Shown: in pieces, positions 33,946 to 44,603 of the stretch
How the letters are laid out: the number at the start of each line of letters is the position of its first letter
Position numbering within the stretch: position 1 is the stretch's first letter
Assembly: GCF_003205615.1 (NCBI RefSeq)
Contig: NZ_PYBV01000005.1
Location: 403,506 to 467,505 of the forward strand
DNA: 64,000 nucleotides
Source: Micromonospora arborensis
Lineage (GTDB): Bacteria; Actinomycetota; Actinomycetes; Mycobacteriales; Micromonosporaceae
Direction of reading: 5' to 3'
Position numbers and translations under genes: made by a program
The notes under the pieces: model-generated
Seen by the model: only the letters and a program-made list of their open reading frames with translations
Told to the model about the DNA's origin: nothing
Database searches by the model: none

Positions 33946-34100
33946 AGCGAATAGCTGGCTCGCGCGGAGCGCGCTCCGGTCGCTCAGGACCGACCACCGC
34001 AGCCGCGAGCCGCAGAGACCGGCAACCCGCAGGACCGCCAAGCCGTGCGGGGCAGCCCGCCCGGCGAGGGCCGCACAGCCGCCCAGCAGCGGGCGTGGGA

Positions 34101-36377
34101 TCAGACGGCGGCGAGGACCGCGGCTTCCAGGCGTGCTCGGGCGTCGTCGTCCGGCCAGCCGCCGACCAGGTAGAAGGCGTCCACCACGTCCGCGCCGAGT
34201 GTGGAGATGCGGGCCGCCCGGACCAGGGCTCCCACGTCGTCGAGCGCGCAGGTGACCCGGTAGAGCAACCCGGCGGCGTCGGCGGCGCGCAACTCCAGCA
34301 GCACCGCGTCGGTGGCCGCCTCGCGGTGCCAGACGACCCGGGGGGCCGCACCGCCGCCGCGGGCGGCGAGCGCACGGCCGCGCAGGCGCTGGGTGACCGA
34401 CACGTCACCGCCGACCGCCCGGCGCAGGTCGGCACGGAGCGACACCGGATCCGGCGGCAGGCCGTAGCGGGGTTGCACCCGGCACTCGACCAGGGCCCGG
34501 CCGTCGACCACGGACGCGTCCGCGGAGATCACTTCCAGTCGGTGCAGGGCCAGGCAGCCGGCGACCGTGGCGAGCAGACCCCGCCGGTCGGCCGCGGCGA
34601 CCGACACCCGGTCCCCGGTCAGGTGGACGACTGGCAGTGGCCCGGCCAGCAGCTCCGGGTCCGGAGCCGGGGGCTCGGGCAGCACGCCGGTGTCGAGTGC
34701 GGTGCGGACCCGGGCGACCAGCTCGGCGACGAGCCGGCCCTTCCAGTCCGACCAGGCCGCCGGCCCGGTCGCCGCCGCGTCGGCACGGACCAGCGCGTGC
34801 AGCAGGTCGAGGGTGCCGGTGTCGCCGACCGCCTCGGCCACCGAGGCGATGGTGACCGGGTCGGCCAGGTCCCGGCGGGTGGCCACGTCGGGCAGCAGCA
34901 GGTGCAACCGGACCAGCGTGCCGATCAGTGCGACTTCGCTGGGTGGCAGACCGATCCGGGTCGCCACCGCCTGGGCCAGTGGCACACCGACGGTGCTGTG
35001 ATCACCGGTGAGGCCCTTGCCGATGTCGTGCAGGAGGGCACCGAGGAGCAGCAGGTCGGGGCGTTCCACCTCGCGGGCGTGCCGGCTGGCCTCATGAGCG
35101 GCCTGCACGAGGTGCCGGTCGAGGGTGTAGCGGTGCACCGGGTTGTGCTGGGGCAGGCTGCGCAGCCGGGTCCACTCGGGCAGCCAGCCGTCGACCAGCC
35201 CGTACCGGTCGCAGGTCTCCCAGGCGGGCACCAGGCCGGGACCAGCGCCGAGCAGGGTGGTCAGCGCGGCCCGGGCCTCAGCCGGCCAGGGCGCGGGCAG
35301 CGGCGGGCAGTAGGCCGCCAGCCACTCGCAGGTGGCCCGGGCGATCGGGAGTCGGGTCGTCGCCGCCGCGGCGGCCACCCGCAGCGAGAGGCTCGGGTCG
35401 GGGCGTGCCCCGATCGCCGTCCGGGCCAGCACCAACTCGCCGTCGTGCTCGACCACGTCGCGGGCCACCGGGCGGCGCACCGGGCGACCGTTGCCGCCTC
35501 GGGACCGGCCGGAGCGCAGCCGCTCGGCGGCACGGAACGCGTCATCCAGAGCGTGGCTGACCGTGCGGGCGTCACCGGCGACCCGCCGCAGGAGGGCGTC
35601 GCCGTCCTCGAGAGCAAGCAGGGCGGCGACTCCGTCGCGCTCCTGGGCGACCAACCGGTCGACCCGTCGGCCGACCTGCTGGTGCAGGGCGTCGCGGGTG
35701 TCCAGCAGGCGCAGGTGGGCGGCGCGCACGGCCGGGCGGAGCGCGTCGGTGATGCCGGCGGCGGAGATCGCCCGCAGCAGACCCACGTCGCGCAGGCCAC
35801 CGGCGGCCTCCTTGAGGTCGCCCTCCAGCAGGAACGCCAGCTCACCGTGGGCCTGCCAGCGGGCGGCGGTGACCTCCCGCAGGCCGGGCAGGTGACGTAC
35901 GGCGGTGCGCCGCCAATGATCGGCGGCGGTGCGGATCAACGCGTCGGCCAGCGCCTGGTCGCCCACGACCAGCCGGGCGTCGAGCAGCCCGAGGGCGACC
36001 TTGACGTCGTCCTGGGCGACCGAGAGAGCCTCGGCGACGGTACGGACCGAATGGTCGAGCCGCAGGCCCGCGTCCCAGATCGGATACCAGATCGAGGCGG
36101 CCAACTCGTCCGTGCCCGGCACGCCCGCGTGCAGCAGAACCAGGTCGAGATCGCTGTACGGAGCACACTGCCGCCGACCCAGCCCCCCGACAGCGAGCAG
36201 TGCCACCCCGTCCCGCCCGGCCAGCAACCCGCGCAGAAACGAGTCGTAGGCCGCGGCCCGTGCCAGCCGAGCGGCCTCGCCGATCCCCCTGGGAACGCCG
36301 ACGACCTCGTTGACCAAGAGGTTCGCGTCGCCGTCACCGGCGTGCCCTGACGCGTTCTTCTTGATCAACGAGGTCAT
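34101..36377 (-). CDS. glnD: PII nucleotidyltransferase GlnD
   Basis: GlnD modifies PII in response to nitrogen status; in Streptomyces it adenylylates GlnK rather than uridylylating it. The 758-residue protein has the nucleotidyltransferase motif GGLGRRQCAPYSDLDLVLL, a helical domain, the HD motif (LLHDIGKG, HSTVGVPLA) and two C-terminal ACT domains (VSVAAADRRGLLATVAG; VLLELRAADAAGLLYRVT). It follows glnB by 16 bp in the amtB-glnB-glnD order. Confidence 0.94.
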   Translation of the reverse strand: MTSLIKKNASGHAGDGDANLLVNEVVGVPRGIGEAARLARAAAYDSFLRGLLAGRDGVALLAVGGLGRRQCAPYSDLDLVLLHAGVPGTDELAASIWYPIWDAGLRLDHSVRTVAEALSVAQDDVKVALGLLDARLVVGDQALADALIRTAADHWRRTAVRHLPGLREVTAARWQAHGELAFLLEGDLKEAAGGLRDVGLLRAISAAGITDALRPAVRAAHLRLLDTRDALHQQVGRRVDRLVAQERDGVAALLALEDGDALLRRVAGDARTVSHALDDAFRAAERLRSGRSRGGNGRPVRRPVARDVVEHDGELVLARTAIGARPDPSLSLRVAAAAATTRLPIARATCEWLAAYCPPLPAPWPAEARAALTTLLGAGPGLVPAWETCDRYGLVDGWLPEWTRLRSLPQHNPVHRYTLDRHLVQAAHEASRHAREVERPDLLLLGALLHDIGKGLTGDHSTVGVPLAQAVATRIGLPPSEVALIGTLVRLHLLLPDVATRRDLADPVTIASVAEAVGDTGTLDLLHALVRADAAATGPAAWSDWKGRLVAELVARVRTALDTGVLPEPPAPDPELLAGPLPVVHLTGDRVSVAAADRRGLLATVAGCLALHRLEVISADASVVDGRALVECRVQPRYGLPPDPVSLRADLRRAVGGDVSVTQRLRGRALAARGGGAAPRVVWHREAATDAVLLELRAADAAGLLYRVTCALDDVGALVRAARISTLGADVVDAFYLVGGWPDDDARARLEAAVLAAV

Positions 36378-36393
36378 GTCAGTCTCGGCGCGA

Positions 36394-38170
<1,777 letters not shown>

Positions 38171-38282
38171 GCTGGCCTCCTAAAGGTGAAGTCCTCCTTC
38201 GCGGCTTTCCGGGGCAGCGTCGCCCGTAGGCCGGTTGCGCGGAAGCTTCGCGGCCGGCTGTTTCACCCGAGGTCCCGTGCGG

Positions 38283-38319
38283 GTTTCCGTTTCGTGACGG
38301 GTTGTTTCGTACGTGTCAC
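38283..38319 (-). promoter_or_regulatory. Two GlnR boxes upstream of amtB
   Basis: On the minus strand the site reads GTGAC-n6-GAAAC, a 5-nt spacer, then GTCAC-n6-GAAAC. Each half matches the actinobacterial GlnR consensus gTnAC-n6-GaAAC exactly. The array ends 113 bp before the amtB ATG, where Streptomyces amtB operators lie. Nitrogen-limitation activation of amtB-glnB-glnD by GlnR is inferred. Confidence 0.8.
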
Positions 38320-38445
38320 GAACTCCGCACACTCAGCGGCATGGACGGTGGTGGATCACCTGGACGGCGAACGTCGATGGCTGACCGGCCGCGCTCATTG
38401 ACCGGTCCGCTTGCCGGGACCGGCCGAGCATCGACCGGTCGGCGC

Positions 38446-39309
38446 TCAGCGGAGGGCGTTCTCCAGGGCGTGCCGCTCGTAGTCGAGCAGCCGCAGATCA
38501 CGCATCGGTCGGCGCAGGTGACCCTTGTGCACGATCCGGACGAACGCCGGCTCACCGGCGGCGGCCATTCGGCGGATCCCCTCCACGTGGTCCACGATCC
38601 TCTTGCGGATGGTCCGGATCAGGCGGTGCCGGTCCCGGGGGATCAGCCCGTACGCGTCGGCGAAGAGCCGTAGCCGGCGCGGCCGGTCCGGGTGCTTCCA
38701 GCCCAGCGTGATCGAGTCCCGGTCCGCGAAGATCGGCACCCAGGTCCAGGCCGCGTACGCCACGTCGTAGATCCGTGCTCCGGGCGAGGCGAGGTCGAAG
38801 TCGATCAGCCCGAGGGTGCCGTCCGGTCGCCAGATCACGTTGTGCGGCGCGGCGTCGTGGTGGCAGATCACCTCGGTGTCCGGTGGCGGGGGCCCGAACG
38901 AACGCCAGACCGCCCCCGGTTGCGGAGTGAAGCCGTACTGCGCGTCGTGGAACATCCGCAGCATGGTGGCGACGGTGACCAGCGCCTCGTCGGTCACCCA
39001 GTGCGGGGCGAGCGGATATTCTCCGCACTCCCCCTCCAGGTACGACAGGACCTCACGGTTGCGCTCGTCCATGCCGAGCGCTCGTGGGGCGCCGGTGAAG
39101 CCCACGTACTCCAGGTGCCGCAGCAGGGCGTGCACGGACGGTGTCCACGGCCCGGCGTTGCGGCGGACCGTGTCGCCGACGCGGACGACGGTGCTCACGT
39201 TGCCGCCGTGCAGCGGGATCTCCTGCGAAGTCACGTACGGTCTCCCGAGGCGCTGCGAAGGGTGGCCGGGCTCGCGCCAGCCCGCGTAGGCGCGGTCGTC
39301 GCTGGTCAC
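38446..39309 (-). CDS. Aminoglycoside-phosphotransferase-fold kinase
   Basis: The 287-residue protein has the APH/choline-kinase fold. Brenner's motif is CHHDAAPHNVIW (catalytic Asp, then Asn), and the metal-binding LIDFDLASPG follows. The N-terminal lobe is short (EIPLHGGNVSTVVRVGDTVR). The substrate is unknown; chromosomal members usually act on small metabolites rather than antibiotics. GTG 39309 starts 6 bp after the ftsY stop codon at 39316, so it is probably co-transcribed with ftsY. Confidence 0.88.
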   Translation of the reverse strand: MTSDDRAYAGWREPGHPSQRLGRPYVTSQEIPLHGGNVSTVVRVGDTVRRNAGPWTPSVHALLRHLEYVGFTGAPRALGMDERNREVLSYLEGECGEYPLAPHWVTDEALVTVATMLRMFHDAQYGFTPQPGAVWRSFGPPPPDTEVICHHDAAPHNVIWRPDGTLGLIDFDLASPGARIYDVAYAAWTWVPIFADRDSITLGWKHPDRPRRLRLFADAYGLIPRDRHRLIRTIRKRIVDHVEGIRRMAAAGEPAFVRIVHKGHLRRPMRDLRLLDYERHALENALR

Positions 39310-39315
39310 CCGAGA

Positions 39316-40497
39316 CTACGCGTCCCGTCCGGTGGCCTCGGTCCCCAGCAACGCGTCGACGAACTGCGCCGGGTCGAACGGGGCCAGGTCGTCCTTGCCT
39401 TCGCCGAGGCCGACCAGCTTCACGGGGATGCCGAGCTTGCGCTGGACGGCGATCACGATGCCGCCCTTGGCGGTGCCGTCGAGCTTGGTCAGCACCACGC
39501 CTGTCACGTTGACCACGTCGGTGAAGACCCGGGCCTGTTCCAGGCCGTTCTGCCCTGTCGTGGCGTCCAGGATGAGCAGTGTCTCGTCGATCGGGCCCTG
39601 CTTCTCCACCACGCGCTTGACCTTGCCCAGCTCGTCCATCAGGCCGACCTTGTTCTGCAGGCGGCCGGCGGTGTCGATGAGCACGGTGTCCACGCCGGTG
39701 TCGATGCCGCGCTTCACGGCGTCGAAGGCGACGCTGGCGGGGTCGGCGGCCTCGGGGCCACGGACGGTCTCCGCGCCGACGCGCGAACCCCAGGTCTCCA
39801 GTTGGTCGGCGGCGGCGGCCCGGAAGGTGTCCGCGGCGCCGAGCAGCACGCTGCGGCCGTCGGCCACCAGCACCCGGGCGATCTTGCCGCAGGTGGTGGT
39901 CTTGCCGGCCCCGTTGACGCCGACGACCAGGACCACGGCCGGAACGCCGTCCTTCGGGGCGGTCCGCAGCGACCGGTCCAGGCTCGGGTCGAGCGCGTTG
40001 ACCAACTCGGCGGCGAGCAGTGCCCGCAGCTCGGCGGCGGAGCGGGTGCCGAGCACCCTGGTGCGCTCGCGGAGCCGGTCGACGATGTCGCGGGTGGCGT
40101 CGACGCCGACGTCGGCGGTGATCAGGCTGTCCTCGATCTCCTCCCAGACGTCCTCGTCGAGGTGGTCGCGGGCGAGGAGGCCGAGCAGGCCCTTGCCGAA
40201 GACGTTCTGCGAGCGGGACAGTCGCGAGCGGAGCCGCACCAGCCGCCCGGCGGTCGGCTCGGGCACCTCCACGGCTGCCTCGAGCACGGGTGGCGGCTCG
40301 ACCAGGACACCGGTGGACAGATCCGACTCCGGTGCCTCGACCGGCGGGCCGGCGAGATCTTCCTCAGCTCGGGTGTCGACCTCGGTGCGTGGCAGCGGGG
40401 GCTCGGGCCGCCGCCGCAGACGCGGCACGACCAGCCCGACTGTGCCGGCGATCAGCACACCGAGCAGGACCAGAGCGAGGACGAGATATTCGGCCAT
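39316..40497 (-). CDS. ftsY: Signal recognition particle receptor FtsY
   Basis: The 393-residue protein begins with a transmembrane anchor (LVLALVLLGVLIAGTVGLVV), continues with an acidic/Pro linker, then the SRP-receptor NG domain: GVNGAGKTTTCGKIA (about 185-199), DTFRAAAADQL, DTAGRLQNKVGL, TKLDGTAKGG and GLGEGKDDLAPFDP. ATG 40497. It is the membrane partner of Ffh encoded 8 kb away. Confidence 0.96.
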   Translation of the reverse strand: MAEYLVLALVLLGVLIAGTVGLVVPRLRRRPEPPLPRTEVDTRAEEDLAGPPVEAPESDLSTGVLVEPPPVLEAAVEVPEPTAGRLVRLRSRLSRSQNVFGKGLLGLLARDHLDEDVWEEIEDSLITADVGVDATRDIVDRLRERTRVLGTRSAAELRALLAAELVNALDPSLDRSLRTAPKDGVPAVVLVVGVNGAGKTTTCGKIARVLVADGRSVLLGAADTFRAAAADQLETWGSRVGAETVRGPEAADPASVAFDAVKRGIDTGVDTVLIDTAGRLQNKVGLMDELGKVKRVVEKQGPIDETLLILDATTGQNGLEQARVFTDVVNVTGVVLTKLDGTAKGGIVIAVQRKLGIPVKLVGLGEGKDDLAPFDPAQFVDALLGTEATGRDA

Positions 40498-40525
40498 GCC
40501 GGAATCCTGTCAGATGCCGACGGCG

Positions 40526-40621
40526 GAGTCTCAGCCACCGCTCACCGAGCGGTGCTCAGAGTCCCAGCCACCGCTCACCGAGCGCTGCCCGGAGTCTCAG
40601 CCACCGCACCCCGGGAGGTGC
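40526..40621. repeat. 33-bp tandem repeat, three copies
   Basis: Units start GAGTC(T/C)CAGCCACCGC at 40526, 40559 and 40592 with a strict 33-bp period; the third is less complete. The first two hold a small dyad (ACCGCTC-ACC-GAGCG(G)T), so the array could form serial hairpins. It lies in the 150-bp gap between divergent ftsY and phoD. Confidence 0.75.
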
Positions 40622-40647
40622 CAGGCAGCGGCGGTAGGCTCGGCCGC

Positions 40648-42375
40648 ATGCCCGCCGCACACCTGCTCATCGGCCCACTTCTGCGGCGAGTGGTGGACAC
40701 CCGGGCCACCGTCTGGGTGGAGACGGCGGCGCCCGCCGTGGTCACGGTCCGCACCGCCGGCGGCGCCACCGGCACCGCGCCCACCTTCTCGGCGTACGAC
40801 CACCACTACGCCCTCGTGGTGGTGGAGGGGCTCACTCCGGACAGCGAGACCACCTACGAGGTGCTGGTCGACGATGAGGTGGTCTGGCCGGTGCCGAGCA
40901 CCGGTTTCCCGCCGAGTGTGATCCGCACCCGGGCCGCCGATGATCGGCACCAGCCGGTCAGCCTGATCTTCGGCTCGTGTCGGGAGACCACCCAGCACGC
41001 CACCACCCGGAAGCTGCCGCCGGACGCCCTGGACGCGTACGCCCGGCGGTTGATGGCCGACCCGGAGTCGAACCCGCTTCCTGACCTGCTGGTGCTGCTC
41101 GGTGACCAGGTCTACGCCGACGTCACCTCGCCGACGGTGCGCCGGCTGCTGCGTCGGCGGCGGCGGCGTCCGAAGGACGCCCCGGCCGACCAGGTGGTGA
41201 GCTTCGACGAGTACACCAAGCTCTACCTGGAGTCCTGGCGTGATCCGGAGATCCGCTGGCTGCTCTCCACCGTGCCGAGCGTGATGATCTTCGACGACCA
41301 CGAGATCATCGACGACTGGAACACCTCGGCGGCGTGGCGTGCGGAGGTGCGCGAGCAGCCGTGGTGGCAGGAGCGGATCGGCAGCGGGCTCGCCTCGTAC
41401 TGGGTCTACCAGCACCTGGGCAACCTCTCCCCGGACGAGGTCGCCACCGATCCGGTCTTCGCCAAGGTCGCCGCCGCCGAGGACGCCACCGGCGTGCTGC
41501 GTGAGTTCGGGCACCGGGTCGATCAGGAGTCGGACGTGGCGCACGACACCGAACGTTGGCGCGCAGTGCAGTACCAGTGGAGCTACGCCCTGGACCTGGG
41601 CCGGACCCGGTTGGTCATGCTGGACAACCGGTGCAGCCGGGTGCTCGATGCGGGCAGTCGGGCCATGCTGCCGCCCGGCGAGTGGGCCTGGTTCCTCGAC
41701 CAGGCGCACGGCGTCTACGACCATCTGGTGGTCGGCGCTTCGCTGCCCTGGCTGCTTCCGCAGGGCATCCACCACATCGAGGCGTGGAACGAGAAGCTGG
41801 CCGAATCGCGTCGCCCCTGGGTGGCGCGGGGGGCGGAGAAGCTGCGCCGCGCACTGGACCTGGAGCACTGGGCGGCGTTCCGGCGTTCCTTCGACGCGCT
41901 CGCGGAGACGTTCGCCCGGATCGGCACCGGCACCCCGGGGCAGTCCGGCGCTCGGGTCGGCGCCGGGCCGGCGTACGCCCCGCCGGCGTCGATAAGTGTG
42001 CTCTCCGGGGATGTGCACCACTCGTACGTGGCGCGGGCCCGGTTCCTCGACCCGGCGGTGGTCACTCCGGTGCATCAACTCACCTGCTCGCCGATCCACA
42101 ACCAGGTGCCGGCCGGCATCCGTCCGCTGATGCGGTTGGGCTGGTCGTCCGGCCCGGCGGGGGCCACCCGGGCGCTGGCCCGCTCGGCGGGTGTCCGCCG
42201 CCCCAAGGTGCGTTGGCACAGGCTGGCCGGGCCGTACTTCGGCAACGCCGTCGCCACGCTGACCCATCGGGGCCGGGGGGCCGAGGTGACCATCGAGGGC
42301 ACCACGAGTGACGGTCACCTACGCCCGGTGATGCACCGCCGACTCTCCGGTGCCGATCGAGCAACGTCGCCGTAG
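40648..42375 (+). CDS. PhoD-like alkaline phosphatase/phosphodiesterase
   Basis: The 575-residue metallophosphoesterase has an N-terminal beta-sandwich (TRATVWVETAAPAVVTV) and the PhoD catalytic block: GSCRETTQ, LLGDQVYAD, IFDDHEIIDDWN and the C-terminal SVLSGDVHHSYVA. There is no Tat signal, so it is likely cytoplasmic, unlike classical secreted PhoD. ATG 40648 follows the tandem repeat and lies on the opposite strand to ftsY. Confidence 0.87.
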   Translation: MPAAHLLIGPLLRRVVDTRATVWVETAAPAVVTVRTAGGATGTAPTFSAYDHHYALVVVEGLTPDSETTYEVLVDDEVVWPVPSTGFPPSVIRTRAADDRHQPVSLIFGSCRETTQHATTRKLPPDALDAYARRLMADPESNPLPDLLVLLGDQVYADVTSPTVRRLLRRRRRRPKDAPADQVVSFDEYTKLYLESWRDPEIRWLLSTVPSVMIFDDHEIIDDWNTSAAWRAEVREQPWWQERIGSGLASYWVYQHLGNLSPDEVATDPVFAKVAAAEDATGVLREFGHRVDQESDVAHDTERWRAVQYQWSYALDLGRTRLVMLDNRCSRVLDAGSRAMLPPGEWAWFLDQAHGVYDHLVVGASLPWLLPQGIHHIEAWNEKLAESRRPWVARGAEKLRRALDLEHWAAFRRSFDALAETFARIGTGTPGQSGARVGAGPAYAPPASISVLSGDVHHSYVARARFLDPAVVTPVHQLTCSPIHNQVPAGIRPLMRLGWSSGPAGATRALARSAGVRRPKVRWHRLAGPYFGNAVATLTHRGRGAEVTIEGTTSDGHLRPVMHRRLSGADRATSP

Positions 42376-42385
42376 TCTCTACGCC

Positions 42386-42826
42386 GTGGATGAGCACCTG
42401 CCGGAACCGATCCGGGCGGTCGAGCACGAGCTGACCGCCCTGCTGCGTCGTGGGCGGGCGGTTTCGTGGGAAATCGCCCGAGAGGTGCACCCGACCCTTG
42501 AGCCGAACACCTACGGGCTGCTGCTCTGGCTGCGCCGCAGTGGGTCGATCCGGTTGACCGAGTTGGCGTCGCGGCTGGGCGTGGGCAAGGGGACGCTGAG
42601 TCGGCAGATCAACGCGCTGGAGGTGCTCGGCCTGGTCCACCGTGATCCGGATCCGAGCGACCGGCGGGCCGCCCAGATCAGCCTCACCGATGAGGGCCAG
42701 CGCCGGTTCGACGTGGCCAGGTACGCCCGGTTGGGCGAATTCGTCCGTGCCCTGGACGGCTGGCCGGACCGGGACGTGGAGGAGTTCGCCCGGCTGCTCG
42801 GCCGCTTCAACGATTCCTGGCAGTAG
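42386..42826 (+). CDS. MarR-family transcriptional regulator
   Basis: The 146-residue winged-helix protein shows SIRLTELASRLGVGKGTLSR (recognition helix region) and the wing DPDPSDRRAAQISLTDEGQRR. It is likely a ligand-responsive dimeric repressor. GTG 42386 is chosen because earlier starts overlap the phoD end. Directly downstream are two operator-like dyads and a drug-efflux MFS gene, which it probably controls. Confidence 0.88.
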   Translation: MDEHLPEPIRAVEHELTALLRRGRAVSWEIAREVHPTLEPNTYGLLLWLRRSGSIRLTELASRLGVGKGTLSRQINALEVLGLVHRDPDPSDRRAAQISLTDEGQRRFDVARYARLGEFVRALDGWPDRDVEEFARLLGRFNDSWQ

Positions 42827-42865
42827 CACCCCCGACGGCAGGGAATAGGGCGCCGCCCCCACAAG

Positions 42866-42908
42866 TTGTTGCTCAAGGCAACCAAGGCATACGGTTGCTT
42901 CAGGCAAC
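42866..42908 (+). promoter_or_regulatory. Paired MarR-type operator dyads and promoter before the MFS gene
   Basis: GTTGCTCAAGGCAAC (42868-42882) and GTTGCTTCAGGCAAC (42894-42908) are two copies of the dyad GTTGC-n5-GCAAC, centred 26 bp apart. A candidate promoter TTGTTG (42866-42871)-18-TACGGT (42890-42895) overlaps both. Repressor binding would block it. Confidence 0.65.
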
Positions 42909-42974
42909 TCTCAGGCGACCCGCGTACCCAGCCCGCCGCCGCTCCACCTCTACTCCGCTCGGAGGCAACAAACG

Positions 42975-44594
42975 ATGAGCCAGGCGACAGCGCCCACCCA
43001 GGCGACCGCCGTCAACATGACCCACCGGCAGATCCTGGAGGCGCTCTCCGGCCTGCTGCTGGGCCTGTTCGTCGCGATCCTCTCCTCCACGGTCATCTCG
43101 AACGCTCTGCCGCGGATCATCACCGAACTGCACGGCGGACAGTCCGCGTACACCTGGGTGGTGACCTCGGCCCTGCTCGCGACCACCGCGACCACCCCCA
43201 TCTGGGGCAAGATGGCCGACCTGACCAGCAAGAAGACGCTGGTGCAGCTCGCCCTGGGGATCTACGTGCTGGGCTCGGTGCTGGCCGGCCTCGCCCAGGG
43301 CACCGGCGAGCTGATCGCCTGCCGCGTGCTGCAGGGCATCGGCGCCGGTGGCCTCACCGCGCTCGCCCAGGTGATCATGGCGACGATGATCGCGCCGCGT
43401 GAGCGGGGTCGCTACAGCGGCTACCTCGGCGCCGTGATGGCCGTCGGCACCATCGGCGGACCACTGATCGGCGGCGTGATCGTCGACACCTCCTGGCTCG
43501 GCTGGCGCTGGTGCTTCTACGTCGGTGTGCCGTTCGCCATCGTCGCGCTGATCGTGCTGCAGAAGACCCTGCACCTGCCGGTGGTCAAGCGGAAGGCGCA
43601 GATCGACTGGTGGGGCGCCACCCTGATCACCGCGGCCGTCTCGGTGCTGCTGATCTGGGTCTCGCTCGCCGGCAACCAGTTCGCCTGGGCCTCCTGGCAG
43701 ACCGCCGTCATGGTGGTCGGTGCCCTGCTCCTCGGCGCGCTGGCGATCCGGGTCGAGACCCGGGTGGCCGAGCCGATGATCCCGCCGCGGCTGTTCCGCA
43801 ACCGCACCATCACCCTCGCCGTCATCGCCAGCATCGCGGTCGGCGTCGGCATGTTCGGCGCGTCGATCTTCCTCGGCCAGTACTTCCAGATCAGCCGTGG
43901 CGAGTCCCCGACGATGTCCGGCCTGATGACCCTGCCGATGATCCTCGGCCTGCTGGTCGCCTCCACGGTGGGCGGGCGGATCATCACCAAGACCGGCCGG
44001 TGGAAGCGGTTCCTGGTGGCCGGCTCGGCGCTGCTCACCATCGGCTTCGCGCTCATGGGCACGCTGCGCGCGGACACCAGCTTCACCGTGCTCAGCGTCT
44101 ACATGCTGCTGATCGGCGTCGGTCTGGGTCTGACCATGCAGAACCTGGTCCTCGCCGTGCAGAACACCGTCGGCCCGCACGAGCTCGGCGCGGCCAGTTC
44201 GGTGGTGGCGTTCTTCCGCAGCCTGGGCGGCGCGATCGGCGTCTCCGCGCTCGGAGCGGTGCTCGCCCACAAGGTCAAGGACTACACCGCCGACGGCCTG
44301 GCCCAGCTCGGCATCCCCGCGTCCAGCTCGGGCAGCGGTGGCACCCTGCCCGACGTGCACACCCTGCCCGGCCCGCTGCGGGCGGTGGTGGAGAGCGCGT
44401 ACGGCCACGGCGCCGGTGACATCTTCCTGACCGCCGCGCCCTTCGCGCTGGTCGCGCTGATCGCGGTGATCTTCATCAAGGAGGTCCCGCTGCGGCAACA
44501 CAACGGCAACCCGGTTTCCAGCGAGGCCGAGCGGGAATCGACCCGCGCCGCCGACGCTGGTGCCGCAGTGGTCCGCACCGGCGAGCAGAGGTGA
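42975..44594 (+). CDS. MFS drug:H+ antiporter, DHA2 (EmrB/QacA) family
   Basis: This 539-residue transporter has fourteen expected membrane helices and typical motifs: SSTVISNALPRIITELHG (helix 1), WGKMADLTSKKT (motif A), RVLQGIGAGGLTALAQVIMA (motif B/C region) and GAVMAVGTIGGPLIGG. It likely exports hydrophobic drugs or toxic metabolites. ATG 42975 follows the operator region, and the universal stress gene starts 9 bp after its stop, so the two are in one operon. Confidence 0.92.
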   Translation: MSQATAPTQATAVNMTHRQILEALSGLLLGLFVAILSSTVISNALPRIITELHGGQSAYTWVVTSALLATTATTPIWGKMADLTSKKTLVQLALGIYVLGSVLAGLAQGTGELIACRVLQGIGAGGLTALAQVIMATMIAPRERGRYSGYLGAVMAVGTIGGPLIGGVIVDTSWLGWRWCFYVGVPFAIVALIVLQKTLHLPVVKRKAQIDWWGATLITAAVSVLLIWVSLAGNQFAWASWQTAVMVVGALLLGALAIRVETRVAEPMIPPRLFRNRTITLAVIASIAVGVGMFGASIFLGQYFQISRGESPTMSGLMTLPMILGLLVASTVGGRIITKTGRWKRFLVAGSALLTIGFALMGTLRADTSFTVLSVYMLLIGVGLGLTMQNLVLAVQNTVGPHELGAASSVVAFFRSLGGAIGVSALGAVLAHKVKDYTADGLAQLGIPASSSGSGGTLPDVHTLPGPLRAVVESAYGHGAGDIFLTAAPFALVALIAVIFIKEVPLRQHNGNPVSSEAERESTRAADAGAAVVRTGEQR

Positions 44595-44603
44595 GGTAGG
44601 AGC

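Larger units (their letters stand above)
33601..34100. other. Intergenic gap with tandem and palindromic repeats
   Basis: No credible gene lies between the kinase start and the glnD stop. The gap holds a 27-bp tandem repeat (33710-33762) and the first copy of the 52-bp hairpin family (33894-33945). Confidence 0.6.

Noticed and set aside
38446..39309. Phosphotransferase as an aminoglycoside-resistance gene
   Set aside because: The fold is shared by many metabolite kinases, and its site between glnD-amtB and ftsY gives no sign of transfer.
38692..40647. Rightward frame running across the phosphotransferase and ftsY genes into phoD
   Set aside because: Only the part from ATG 40648 matches PhoD. 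The upstream part is antisense to conserved genes and of shadow composition.
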